DNA of 64,000 nucleotides from Alcanivorax sp. DP30 (GTDB taxonomy: Bacteria; Pseudomonadota; Gammaproteobacteria; Pseudomonadales; Alcanivoracaceae), in NCBI RefSeq assembly GCF_009882945.1, contig NZ_WTUY01000003.1, positions 337,817 through 401,816 of the forward strand, given 5' to 3'. Shown in pieces: positions 19,188 through 27,962 of the stretch; position 1 is the stretch's first letter; each line of letters opens with the position of its first letter. Position numbers and translations under genes: made by a program. The notes beneath the pieces were generated by a model that ran no database searches, was not told where the DNA came from, and saw only the letters and a program-made list of their open reading frames with translations.

Positions 19188-19284
19188 GTCAGACGTCTGA
19201 GGTCGGACGTCCGACGCTAAAATCTAAAAGCCTGAAAGGTCAGTTTGGAGTGACGGGTTTGTCGTCCGACCCCAGTCATCCGAC
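19188..19284. repeat. Inverted heptamer pair (GTCNGAC dialect)
   Basis: The left array (19188-19215) has four units of the form GTCNGAC, ten bases after the spy-like stop codon. The right array (19264-19284) has three degenerate units such as GTCCGAC and ATCCGAC. The long terminator stem begins three bases later. Confidence 0.78.
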
Positions 19285-19286
19285 CC

Positions 19287-19334
19287 GCCCAGAATGAAGA
19301 AAGCCGGCTCTTGCCGGCTTTCTTCATTCTGGGC
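19287..19334. terminator. Bidirectional terminator between spy-like gene and aceF
   Basis: A 22-bp perfect inverted repeat (19287-19308 with 19313-19334) with loop TCTT. AAGAAAGCCGGC is flanked by A-rich and T-rich sides within the stem. It lies between two converging genes, seven bases from the aceF stop codon. Confidence 0.85.
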
Positions 19335-19340
19335 TGACAC

Positions 19341-20975
19341 TTACAGCAACACGCGACGCATATCTGACAGCAACTGGCTCAGATAGCTGGTGAACCGCGC
19401 CGCATCGGCACCGTCGATCACACGGTGATCGTAAGACAGGCTCAACGGCAATGTCAGCCGCGGCACAAACTGACTGCCATCCCACATCGGCTGCATGTCC
19501 GACCGGCTCACCCCGAGGATGGCCACTTCCGGCCAATTGACGATGGGCGTAAACGCCGTGCCACCAATGCCGCCCAGTGACGAGATACTGAACGTACCCC
19601 CCTTCATGTCTGCCGGGGTCAGCTTGCGGTTACGCGCTTTCTCCGCCAACTCACCCATTTCCAGGGCGATCTCTTTCAGGGTTTTCTTGTCCGCATCCTT
19701 GATCACCGGCACCACCAAGCCATTGGGGGTATCTACCGCAATGCCGATGTTGATGTAGTGCTTGTGAATCAGGGCGTCCCCGCTGTTTTCCAGGGAGCAA
19801 TTGAAACGCGGAAATTCCTTCAGTGCCTTGGCACAGGCGGCCACCAAAAACGCCAGCATGGTGAGTTTGACGCCTTCCCTTTCCAACACCTTGTTCTGCT
19901 GCTTGCGGAAGGCTTCCAGATCGGTGATGTCGGCATTGTCGTGCTGGGTCACATGGGGAATGGTGAGCCAGGAACGGCTGAGATTCTGCGCGGATACCTT
20001 GCGCAGTTTGTTCAGCTCTTCGCGTTCGATATCCCCAAACTGGCTGAAATCGACCTCCGGCAGGTCCAGAGATAAACCGCCACCACCGGCTGCCGGGGCC
20101 GGCTGGCCTTCCAGCCGCTGTTTCACCCAGGCATGCACATCCTCCTTGAGGATGCGATCCTTGGGCCCCGTGCCAGTGACGTGCGCCAGATCTACGCCCA
20201 TTTCCCGGGCCAGTTTGCGTACTGCCGGACCGGCATGTACCGCCTTGCCTGGCGAACTCACAGCCGCAGGGGACGGCGTCGTTTTTGCCTCAGGCTTCCT
20301 GTCAGCCTGAGGCGCCGGCGATTCAGGCCTGGCCGGAGCAGGTGCACTCTCGGGAGCAGCTTCAGGAGCCGCACCGCCACCAGACACGGTCAGGGTCAAC
20401 AGGGCATCGCCGGTGCTGACCTTGTCGCCGGCCTTGATGATGACTGACTCAACGGTGCCCGCCATGGGGGCCGGAATTTCAAGGGACGCCTTGTCGGATT
20501 CAAGCACCGCAATCACCTGCTCGGCCTCCAGCACATCGCCGGGGGCCACGCTGACTTCGATAATCTCGGCACCTTCAATGTCCCCCAGATCCGGCACCAT
20601 CACGGTTTCCGTCCGCGAGGCTCCACGGCTGTCTCCGGATGCAGCCGCCGCAGACTGAGGCGCGGCTTTTTCCGCTTCAACGTCAGCGTTGGCTTCAGGC
20701 TTCCTGTCTTCCGCGGCAGGCGCCTCATCGGCGTCTGCCGATGCCGCCTCCACTTCCAGAAGGTCATCCCCCTCCTTCACCCGGTCACCCACCTTTACCT
20801 TGATGGCAGTGACCTTGCCCGCCTTCGGCGCGGGCACTTCCACAGTGGCCTTATCGGACTCCAGAACCACGATGGTATCCTCTGCGGCGAGGGTGTCGCC
20901 GACTTTTACACTGATCTCGATGACGTCAACAGGATCACTGCTGCCCACATCGGGAACCTGAATCTTCTCACTCAC
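19341..20975 (-). CDS. aceF: Pyruvate dehydrogenase E2, dihydrolipoamide acetyltransferase
   Basis: Core of the pyruvate dehydrogenase complex; moves the acetyl group from lipoate to CoA. The 544-residue protein has two lipoyl domains, with lipoylated lysines in ESDKATV (Lys42) and ESDKASL (Lys162). Ala/Pro-rich linkers join them to the E1/E3-binding domain (about 243-282, VRKLAREMGVDL). The catalytic domain holds the HxxxD motif in SYDHRVIDG near residue 519. Many orthologues have two or three lipoyl domains; two are present here. It follows aceE by 36 bp on the same strand. Confidence 0.97.
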   Translation of the reverse strand: MSEKIQVPDVGSSDPVDVIEISVKVGDTLAAEDTIVVLESDKATVEVPAPKAGKVTAIKVKVGDRVKEGDDLLEVEAASADADEAPAAEDRKPEANADVEAEKAAPQSAAAASGDSRGASRTETVMVPDLGDIEGAEIIEVSVAPGDVLEAEQVIAVLESDKASLEIPAPMAGTVESVIIKAGDKVSTGDALLTLTVSGGGAAPEAAPESAPAPARPESPAPQADRKPEAKTTPSPAAVSSPGKAVHAGPAVRKLAREMGVDLAHVTGTGPKDRILKEDVHAWVKQRLEGQPAPAAGGGGLSLDLPEVDFSQFGDIEREELNKLRKVSAQNLSRSWLTIPHVTQHDNADITDLEAFRKQQNKVLEREGVKLTMLAFLVAACAKALKEFPRFNCSLENSGDALIHKHYINIGIAVDTPNGLVVPVIKDADKKTLKEIALEMGELAEKARNRKLTPADMKGGTFSISSLGGIGGTAFTPIVNWPEVAILGVSRSDMQPMWDGSQFVPRLTLPLSLSYDHRVIDGADAARFTSYLSQLLSDMRRVLL

Positions 20976-21011
20976 ACCATTCTCCTTTTGTGAGACTGTA
21001 TTGAGGTGCGA

Positions 21012-23684
21012 TCAATGCATCACCGGATAGGGTTTATCCGTGTCGATGCCGTATTTTTCGATGGCCTGCTTTACCTTAGCGGCATCCACCTTGCCTTCCT
21101 TGCGCAGCGCATTGAGCGCCGCCAGCACCACAAAGTGACGATCTACTTCAAAGAAGTGGCGCAACTTCTGGCGGGAGTCACTGCGACCAAAACCATCCGT
21201 ACCCAGCACCGTGTACGGCGCCTTGATCCAGGGGCGAATCTGATCGGCAAAACTGCGCATGTAATCCGTGGACGCCACCACCGGACCGTCACGATCAGCC
21301 AGGCATTTCTCCACCCAGTTCTGTTCACGCTGGCCATCCGGATGCAGCAACTCGTCGCGATCTTTACGGATACCTTCGCGGCGCAGTTCATTGAAGCTGG
21401 TTACGCTCCAGACATCCGCGGCAATACCGAAATCATCCCGCAGCAATTCAGCGGCCGCTTCCACTTCACGGAGGATGGTGCCACTGCCAAGCAGCTGAAC
21501 CCGGTGCGCCTTTTTGGTTTTGGGCTTGCCTTCTCGCAGCAGGTACATGCCACGGCGAATACCTTCCTCGGCCCCCTCCGGCATGGCGCCATGCACGTAG
21601 TTTTCGTTCATCAGCGTCAGGTAGTAGAAGACTTTTTCGTTGTCTTCGTACATGCGCTTGAGACCATCATGCAGGATCACCGCCAGCTCATAGCTGTAGG
21701 TCGGGTCGTAACTGACGCAGTTGGGAATGGTGCCGGAGAGGATATGGCTGTGGCCATCCTGGTGCTGGAGCCCTTCACCGTTAAGCGTGGTACGCCCGGC
21801 GGTGGCCCCCAGCAGGAACCCCCGCGCCTGACTGTCCCCGGCGGCCCAGGCCAGATCGCCGATACGCTGGAAGCCGAACATGGAGTAGTAGATGTAGAAC
21901 GGGATCAGGGCAAAGTTGTGCACGCTGTAGCTGGTGGCGGCGGCCAGCCAGCCGGACATGGCACCGGCTTCGTTGATGCCCTCTTCAAGAATGCGGCCCT
22001 TCTTGTCTTCCCGGTAATACATCACCTGACCGGCATCTTCCGGCTGGTACTTCTGGCCACCGGAAGAATAAATGCCCAGCTGACGGAACAGGCCTTCCAT
22101 ACCGAAGGTACGGGCTTCGTCGGGCACAATCGGCACAACACGCTCACCAATCTGTTTGTCCTTGATCAGCGCGCTCATCATGCGCACGAAAGCCATGGTG
22201 GTGGAGATTTCCCGATCACCACTGCCTTCCAGAAAACTGGCAAACACATCCAGCCCGGGAATCGTCAACGCCTGACTCGCCTGCTGGCGACGCACCGGCA
22301 TGAAACCGCCCAGCTTGTTGCGTTGCTCGTTCATATACCGCAGTTCAGCGGAGTCCGATGCAGGACGGTAATAGGGAACATCCTTGAGCTGCTCATCGGT
22401 AAAGGGCATATCAAAGCGGTCGCGGAATTCCTTGAGACTTTCCAGATCCAGCTTCTTCATCTGGTGGGTCTTGTTCACCGCCTCACCCGCCCCGGTGGCG
22501 TAGCCCTTCACGGTCTTGGCAAGAATCACGGTGGGCCGACCGGTGTGCCTCGTGGCTTCGTGGTAGGCGGCATACACCTTGAACGGATCGTGACCGCCCC
22601 GGTTGAGGCGATAGATGTCCTCGTCGGACATGTGCGCCACCAGCTCTTTCAGCTCCGGGTAGGCGCCGAAGAAATGCTCACGGGTATAGGCACCACCGTT
22701 CTTCTTGTAGGCCTGGTATTCACCATCCACACACTCGTCCATGCGACGACGCAGCAAACCCTGATTATCTTTTTCCAGCAGCGGATCCCACAGGCGCCCC
22801 CAGACCACCTTGATCACGTTCCAGCCCGCGCCACGGAAAACACCTTCCAGTTCCTGAATGATCTTGCCGTTGCCGCGCACCGGGCCATCCAGACGCTGCA
22901 GGTTACAGTTAACCACGAACACCAGGTTATCCAGCTTCTCGCGACCGGCCAGCGCCAGCGCCCCCAGGGATTCCGGCTCGTCCATCTCGCCATCACCGAG
23001 AAAGGCCCAGACCTTGCGGTTATCTTTCTGGATCAGTTCACGATTCTGCAGGTACTTCATGATGTGGGCCTGGTAGATGGCCTGAATCGGCCCCAGCCCC
23101 ATGGAAACGGTAGGGAATTGCCAGAAATCCGGCATCAGCCAGGGATGCGGGTAGGACGACAGGCCCTGCCCGTCCACTTCCCGGCGGAAGTTGTCCAGCT
23201 GCTCTTCGCTGATACGGCCTTCCAGATAGGCCCGGGCATACACGCCCGGCGCCGAGTGCCCCTGGAAGAACACCAGGTCCCCTTCGTTTTCATCACTGGG
23301 GGCCCGGAAAAAATGGTTGAACCCGACGTCGTAAAGCGTCGCGGACGAGGCAAAGGAAGCAATGTGGCCACCGAGCTCGTCGTCGTTGTTCATGTTGGCT
23401 CTCATCACCATGGCAAGCGCATTCCAGCGCACCAGGGAACGGATACGGCGCTCCATGAATACATCACCGGGAATGGAGGCTTCGTCTTGCGGGGAGATGG
23501 TGTTGAGGTAAGGGGTATTGAGATGGGTGCGATGAATACCCTGTTCCTGGGCTTCGTTGGCAAGGACATCGAGGAGCCAGGCCGCCCGTTCCGGGCCTTC
23601 CCGTTCGACCACTGATTCCAGTGCGTCCAGCCATTCCCGCGTTTCGGCGGGATCCATATCATCGAAAAAACTTCTTTTCTGCAT
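21012..23684 (-). CDS. aceE: Pyruvate dehydrogenase E1 (homodimeric)
   Basis: Thiamine-diphosphate enzyme that decarboxylates pyruvate and reductively acetylates the E2 lipoate. The 890-residue length fits the homodimeric E1 of gammaproteobacteria. The diphosphate/Mg motif GDGEMDEPES (about 231-240) is present, as are the HHFFRAPSDEN-type N-terminal region and a GHSHILSGTIPNC segment in the pyrimidine domain. First gene of the aceE-aceF operon, with a promoter and a terminator-like leader between 23742 and 23839. Confidence 0.98.
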   Translation of the reverse strand: MQKRSFFDDMDPAETREWLDALESVVEREGPERAAWLLDVLANEAQEQGIHRTHLNTPYLNTISPQDEASIPGDVFMERRIRSLVRWNALAMVMRANMNNDDELGGHIASFASSATLYDVGFNHFFRAPSDENEGDLVFFQGHSAPGVYARAYLEGRISEEQLDNFRREVDGQGLSSYPHPWLMPDFWQFPTVSMGLGPIQAIYQAHIMKYLQNRELIQKDNRKVWAFLGDGEMDEPESLGALALAGREKLDNLVFVVNCNLQRLDGPVRGNGKIIQELEGVFRGAGWNVIKVVWGRLWDPLLEKDNQGLLRRRMDECVDGEYQAYKKNGGAYTREHFFGAYPELKELVAHMSDEDIYRLNRGGHDPFKVYAAYHEATRHTGRPTVILAKTVKGYATGAGEAVNKTHQMKKLDLESLKEFRDRFDMPFTDEQLKDVPYYRPASDSAELRYMNEQRNKLGGFMPVRRQQASQALTIPGLDVFASFLEGSGDREISTTMAFVRMMSALIKDKQIGERVVPIVPDEARTFGMEGLFRQLGIYSSGGQKYQPEDAGQVMYYREDKKGRILEEGINEAGAMSGWLAAATSYSVHNFALIPFYIYYSMFGFQRIGDLAWAAGDSQARGFLLGATAGRTTLNGEGLQHQDGHSHILSGTIPNCVSYDPTYSYELAVILHDGLKRMYEDNEKVFYYLTLMNENYVHGAMPEGAEEGIRRGMYLLREGKPKTKKAHRVQLLGSGTILREVEAAAELLRDDFGIAADVWSVTSFNELRREGIRKDRDELLHPDGQREQNWVEKCLADRDGPVVASTDYMRSFADQIRPWIKAPYTVLGTDGFGRSDSRQKLRHFFEVDRHFVVLAALNALRKEGKVDAAKVKQAIEKYGIDTDKPYPVMH

Positions 23685-23741
23685 GGGCGTGCGTCCTTTT
23701 TCGCGTAGCCGGGCGATACGTCAGGATCACTGGCGCACCGC

Positions 23742-23800
23742 AAAAATACCCGGGGGTGTCCGGGTGAGGCGAACCTCACTGCTCTCCGGCTGCCGCCGGA
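23742..23800 (-). promoter_or_regulatory. Structured aceE leader with terminator-like hairpin
   Basis: Between the putative promoter and aceE the leader could form three hairpins. These are 23785-23800 (6-bp stem, GGCA loop), 23764-23779 (GTGAGG stem, TTCG loop) and 23748-23765 (ACCCGG/CCGGGT stem). The last one is followed by ATTTTT and reads as an intrinsic terminator. The last two overlap by two bases. Its place 58 bp before the start codon suggests attenuation, which is an inference. Confidence 0.5.
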
Positions 23801-23811
23801 TACCTGCCTTC

Positions 23812-23839
23812 ATACTAGCCATGATGACCGGCCGGTCAA
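23812..23839 (-). promoter_or_regulatory. Promoter of aceEF with overlapping palindromic operator
   Basis: Minus-strand TTGACC (23834-23839) and TAGTAT (23812-23817) are 16 bp apart. A perfect 14-bp palindrome TGACCGGCCGGTCA (23825-23838) covers the -35 box and half the spacer. Such a symmetric site fits a dimeric repressor of the TetR or GntR type. It does not resemble the E. coli PdhR site. The regulator is not encoded nearby. Confidence 0.6.
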
Positions 23840-24090
23840 ATGACAGAAACCATCAGAAACAGTTATTTAGCCACTATGTCTTGCCGTCATCACAGCGTGC
23901 GCCAGCCGGAGGACAAGTACCATAAGACGAATAGCGAAAGGGGGACGGGGGCTCCACCACCCCGTACCAGGCTCGACAGGTTCACAAGGCACCGAACTCC
24001 CCATTTGCAAGGCGATTCCGTTCCAAGAAAAACCTGGGGAGCTTTTGGTCGCTCCACCATTCAATCGGGCAGAGCTCGCAGCTGCAGTTA
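23840..24090. other. ampE-aceE intergenic region without a gene
   Basis: No credible coding region. Minus-strand hairpins are possible at 24037-24055 and at 23945-23965 (ACGGGG/CCCCGT stem followed by CCCCCTTT). The second could end ampDE transcripts weakly. I compared the block by eye with 4.5S, 6S and tmRNA patterns and found no match. Confidence 0.35.
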
Positions 24091-24924
24091 TCAGCCCAAC
24101 ACCACCCATAGCGCTGCCATAATCAGCCAGACGGCCATACAACGCAGCAACAATGCCTGCAGGGATTCCAGCGGGGCAATCACTTGATAGAAAGGAGAAC
24201 CTGGCTCCTGCTCCGGGGCATCCATCGCTACCCTGGCAGCCATGGAAGCATGTTTCTCGGCACCCTGAAGGGCCAACCAGTGCCCACGCATGCAATCCAG
24301 CACCGCCGCAAAGTCCCCTACCAGTGCCATACTGAAAATCAACAGACGCTGGGCTGGCCAGCAGAGCCACTGATCCAGAACAGTGGCCCAGCGAGTATTT
24401 TCACGCTCGGCACGCTGTGCCCAGGCGCCATTGAGCACCACCACAAACGCCGCTGGCAACCCCAACAGCACCAGCCAGAAAATAGCCACAAACAAACGTT
24501 GTTCCCGGCCCAGAATTTGCTCTGCCAGCGCCTGCTGCACTGCCGGTTCGTTCGGATCACCCTGAACGCCGAATTCATCCTCCGCCAGAGCAGCAAAGCC
24601 ATCCGGGTCACTCATTCGTCCCCGCACCAGCAACTCATCAACCTGACGAAATTCACTATGGGCACCCAGCAACCAGAGCAGCACTGCACCGCCCAGCAAC
24701 AGCCATAGCCACTGCCCCCAGAATCCCTCCAGCCCGCATTCCAGCATGGAAAGCACGGCTGCCGGCACGGCGATGCCCAGACTCCACAGCAACAGACCAT
24801 TACCAAACCGGCTGGCCAGCCGCTGCAACCAGGCCTGGTGCCGCTGGGTATTGATCATCCAGTGAGGCCAGCTGCTTTCCAGCCGTCGCAGGCCGAGGAC
24901 AAGAATCAACATCAGAAAGGTCAT
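24091..24924 (-). CDS. ampE: AmpE-like inner-membrane protein
   Basis: A 277-residue polytopic membrane protein that follows ampD with a 4-bp overlap (ATGA). It has hydrophobic segments at about 1-10, 40-60, 65-85, 145-170 and 255-277. The N-terminal MTFLMLILVLGLRRLE and the LDQWLCWPAQRLL segment are typical of AmpE. The family accompanies AmpD in signalling from cell-wall recycling to beta-lactamase genes; its biochemical role is not settled. Start at 24924 chosen for the overlap with ampD. Confidence 0.85.
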   Translation of the reverse strand: MTFLMLILVLGLRRLESSWPHWMINTQRHQAWLQRLASRFGNGLLLWSLGIAVPAAVLSMLECGLEGFWGQWLWLLLGGAVLLWLLGAHSEFRQVDELLVRGRMSDPDGFAALAEDEFGVQGDPNEPAVQQALAEQILGREQRLFVAIFWLVLLGLPAAFVVVLNGAWAQRAERENTRWATVLDQWLCWPAQRLLIFSMALVGDFAAVLDCMRGHWLALQGAEKHASMAARVAMDAPEQEPGSPFYQVIAPLESLQALLLRCMAVWLIMAALWVVLG

Positions 24925-25487
24925 GCCAGGTTCTCCTTGAATGCCGCCAGGCTCTGGAAGTAGCTGCCCCACTGAAAGGCCGGCCCCGGATCGGTCTTGC
25001 GTCCAGGCGCAATATGTTCATGACCGGTAATGCGGTCATTGGTGATGGCGGGATAGTGGCGCTGGAGCAAGGCAGTCAGCGCGACCAGGGTACGGTATTG
25101 GGCACATTCGAAGGGCAGCTGATCCGTGCCCTCCAGCTCAATTCCGATGGCATAGTCATTACAGTTTTCCCGCCCCTCAAAAGCCGATACCCCGGCATGC
25201 CAGGCACGTTTGTCACAGTCGACAAACTGCATCAGCAGGCCATCGCGTCGAATCAGAAAATGCGAGGAAACCGTGAGTTGGTGAATCTCACGAAAATACG
25301 GATCACGCTGCGGGTCCAGACGATTACTGAACAGGTCTTCAATATAAGGACCGCCAAACTGGCCCGGCGGAAGGCTGATGTTATGAATGACCAGCAGGGA
25401 AATATCGTCAGGGTCGGGGCGGTCATTGTGGTTCGGTGAAGGGCACCATTGCGCCTGTTTCACCCGATGATCTGAGAGGGTAAGCAC
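24921..25487 (-). CDS. ampD: 1,6-anhydro-N-acetylmuramyl-L-alanine amidase AmpD
   Basis: Cytoplasmic zinc amidase that removes peptides from anhydromuropeptides imported by AmpG. The 188-residue product keeps the zinc ligands His35 (VIHNISLP), His near 155 and Asp near 165 (GHEHIAPGRKTDPGPAF), with the catalytic Lys two residues before the Asp. The GTG start at 25487 gives the usual length. Overlap with ampE indicates an ampDE operon. The terminal peptide shows no signal sequence, so this is the cytoplasmic form and not a secreted paralogue. Confidence 0.95.
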   Translation of the reverse strand: MLTLSDHRVKQAQWCPSPNHNDRPDPDDISLLVIHNISLPPGQFGGPYIEDLFSNRLDPQRDPYFREIHQLTVSSHFLIRRDGLLMQFVDCDKRAWHAGVSAFEGRENCNDYAIGIELEGTDQLPFECAQYRTLVALTALLQRHYPAITNDRITGHEHIAPGRKTDPGPAFQWGSYFQSLAAFKENLA

Positions 25488-25535
25488 CCGTGCACTCCTT
25501 GCAGGCTCAAGGCGTAGGCAGGGCTCAGGACATCA

Positions 25536-27764
25536 TCAGTGCGAGCCCGCCTGCATACGCCGCAGGTCGCCAATCACGGCTTCCAGAGCCCGATCGAACA
25601 GGGCCCCTTCTTCAATCAGTTTAACAGCCCCCTTGTGAAGGGCAACGGCAAGGCTGTAAGCGGAAAATTCAGCAATCTTGATGCCTCGACGATTGGTAAA
25701 GACAAGTTTGACGCCACCGCGAATATTCGCCGCCAGCTTGGCGCGCCGGGGCTCCTCGCCATCCAGTAGTTCAACCCATTGCCCCGGGGCTAACTGGGCG
25801 GTTTTGCGCACCAAAAAATGATCTTCCGGCAAATCCGGGTCTGCCTGTAACGTTTCTTTCTCCGCGCTCTCGGCAGCCACTTCCACCCGTTCGGTCTTCA
25901 ATCCCTTGAGCAGCTGCTGGTGCACCTCGCGCAGATTGATCAGCAACTGGCGCGTTTCACCTTCATCATGGCTGATCTGTTGCAAACCATTGTTGAGTGT
26001 CTTGAGAAGCTTCGGGCTCAGCGCCTGGAGCTTTTCCAGTGCTGCCTGATCACGGTGTTCAAGGGCACTCCAGACTACCGCATCGACCACCTTGACCTGC
26101 TGCTGCCAGGCAGGACTGTCATCCCCTTCCTTGAGCCAGGTCAGGTACAACGCCTGCTGCCAACCTTCTCGCAGAAGACGCACCACCACATCGGGCAGCT
26201 TGCGACCGGCCAGGCGCTGATCGAGCACCGCCATCACTGCCTGCCGGGCCTGTTCGGCGCGCACCTTTCCTTCTTCAGCTTCCCGGACTCGCTGCTCCAC
26301 ACGGTCAGAACGCGAAGTCTGGCTGGCAAAGTACTGCTCGAACTCCTGCAGAAGGTCCTGAAAGAGGCTGGCGTCGTCTTCGAAATCATCAATGATCCGA
26401 TGCACCGCCTGATTAATTCGCTGATACAGCTCATCCTGGATACCCAGCTGCGGATCCCACTGACACCCGGCTTTCGCCAGCGTATTCAGTAATTGCCGGG
26501 CCTCATGGTTGTCATTATTGAAAAACGTCTTGTCGGTAATCGCCACCTTGAGCAGAGGGATCTGCAGGCGCCCGATCAGCGCCTTGATCTCTGAAGGCAA
26601 GCCGTCATCATCAAGAATGAAGTCAAACAGCATGGAAACAAGGTTGATCACATCGTCATCAGCCTGATCCAGGGCATGGATCGCCTCTCCATGCTCGGTA
26701 TCCAGCAATTCTGAAAGGTCTTCTTTAAGGCTCGCCTTCTCACCAGCGTCACGTTCCAGGCTGCGCTCAACTCGCTGCAGGCGATTGAGCATGCCTAACA
26801 GGTCATCGGAACTCACCTGATTGACCGATGCCGTGTTGGCAACTGGAGCGCCATTCATGTAGGGCACGCCGTTCTGCATCACCGCCATGGCTGCATTCAC
26901 GGCCGCATTGGCCTGCTGGCCCCCTACGGGTGCTGTGCCGCCCTGCATGCCGCGCATGGTGACCAGCAATTCCTGCAAAACGCCAAACATCTGGTCATTC
27001 AGCTGCCCTCCGCCGTTGCCGGTGGAGGCATCTGTGGTCGAGCCGGTAATCGGGCGATTCCCGGGCTTCCGCGCAGGGGCGATGGGCGCCGATTTCATTT
27101 CCGGCAACACACCCGCCTCGATCAAGAGTTTGTTGGCTTCGCTGACCAGATAACCGGTTTCCGCCATCACTTCACGCTCAAACAACTTGAGCACGATCAG
27201 GCGCGCCTTGATATCAATGGCAAGCTTTTCCAGCCCCTCATTGAATGCGGACACCAGCTGGCGCGGTTCCAGAGGGTTATTCTTTTCCGTCAGGGCCACC
27301 TTGCCTTCCAGCAAGTATTCCATGCGATGGGAGAGAACTTTCAACTGCTCATCACAGCCATTTCGGGCGCGACGGGCCATGTTATCGAGGGCAACCGACG
27401 TCTCCAGCTCATCCTCGTTTACCAGTGTCAGTGAATCCAGATCCAGCTTCTCTGGTTGGGCACTCTCAACCTCCGGCTTCTGCTGCAAACTCTGGAACAG
27501 GTTAATGACCGATTGCCGAAAACCGGTTTCCAGCCCCGCACGCTGGATACGCAATTCCCGCATCGCTTCAAAATAGCGTTCCCGCTCACTGTCTGATGCT
27601 TTCTCGGCCAGGTCATACAGCGCATCGTCTGCGCCGTCCAGCATGTCACTCAGATAGGCACACACCAACTTGAGATTGCTGTCACGCACCCTTTCCAGCG
27701 GTCGCGGCAGGGCGCTGGCAACCGTTTTCCCGGCAACAGGCTTCAATTTAGTGACCTTTGACAT
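25536..27764 (-). CDS. DUF1631 family protein
   Basis: A 742-residue soluble, mostly helical protein of the DUF1631 family (thymidine phosphorylase in some old annotations, without basis). The N-terminal half has helices with NLFQSL and VALDNMARRARNGCDEQLK. A Gly/Gln/Asn-rich linker lies near 230-310. Further helical blocks end in a small C-terminal domain with KLVFTNRRGIKIAEFS (about 695-710), which may be a PilZ-like barrel; this is a guess. It neighbours ampD on one side and is divergent from the symporter gene. Function unknown. Confidence 0.75.
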   Translation of the reverse strand: MSKVTKLKPVAGKTVASALPRPLERVRDSNLKLVCAYLSDMLDGADDALYDLAEKASDSERERYFEAMRELRIQRAGLETGFRQSVINLFQSLQQKPEVESAQPEKLDLDSLTLVNEDELETSVALDNMARRARNGCDEQLKVLSHRMEYLLEGKVALTEKNNPLEPRQLVSAFNEGLEKLAIDIKARLIVLKLFEREVMAETGYLVSEANKLLIEAGVLPEMKSAPIAPARKPGNRPITGSTTDASTGNGGGQLNDQMFGVLQELLVTMRGMQGGTAPVGGQQANAAVNAAMAVMQNGVPYMNGAPVANTASVNQVSSDDLLGMLNRLQRVERSLERDAGEKASLKEDLSELLDTEHGEAIHALDQADDDVINLVSMLFDFILDDDGLPSEIKALIGRLQIPLLKVAITDKTFFNNDNHEARQLLNTLAKAGCQWDPQLGIQDELYQRINQAVHRIIDDFEDDASLFQDLLQEFEQYFASQTSRSDRVEQRVREAEEGKVRAEQARQAVMAVLDQRLAGRKLPDVVVRLLREGWQQALYLTWLKEGDDSPAWQQQVKVVDAVVWSALEHRDQAALEKLQALSPKLLKTLNNGLQQISHDEGETRQLLINLREVHQQLLKGLKTERVEVAAESAEKETLQADPDLPEDHFLVRKTAQLAPGQWVELLDGEEPRRAKLAANIRGGVKLVFTNRRGIKIAEFSAYSLAVALHKGAVKLIEEGALFDRALEAVIGDLRRMQAGSH

Positions 27765-27962
27765 GGGACTCCCGGCGAGACGGCTCGCATCGATGGGACG
27801 GTAGTTTTAATATTATTTACGGTACCACACAAGCACTGCTACGAATTTTGAACTAGTTGGCATCAATACCAAAGAGTGATCACCCGGTTTGATACATCGT
27901 ACGCTTTCCCTGCCTGCCAATTTCACCTAGCCTAAGGCTTTTCGGGGCATTGGACGACCGCC

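Noticed and set aside
21006-23615. 869-codon plus-strand open frame opposite aceE
   Set aside because: Shadow of aceE caused by strong codon bias; no domain seen.
23812-23839. PdhR operator at aceE
   Set aside because: The palindrome differs from the AT-flanked PdhR consensus.
23840-24090. Possible 4.5S, 6S or tmRNA gene
   Set aside because: GC-rich stems are present, but none of the conserved sequence blocks of these RNAs match.
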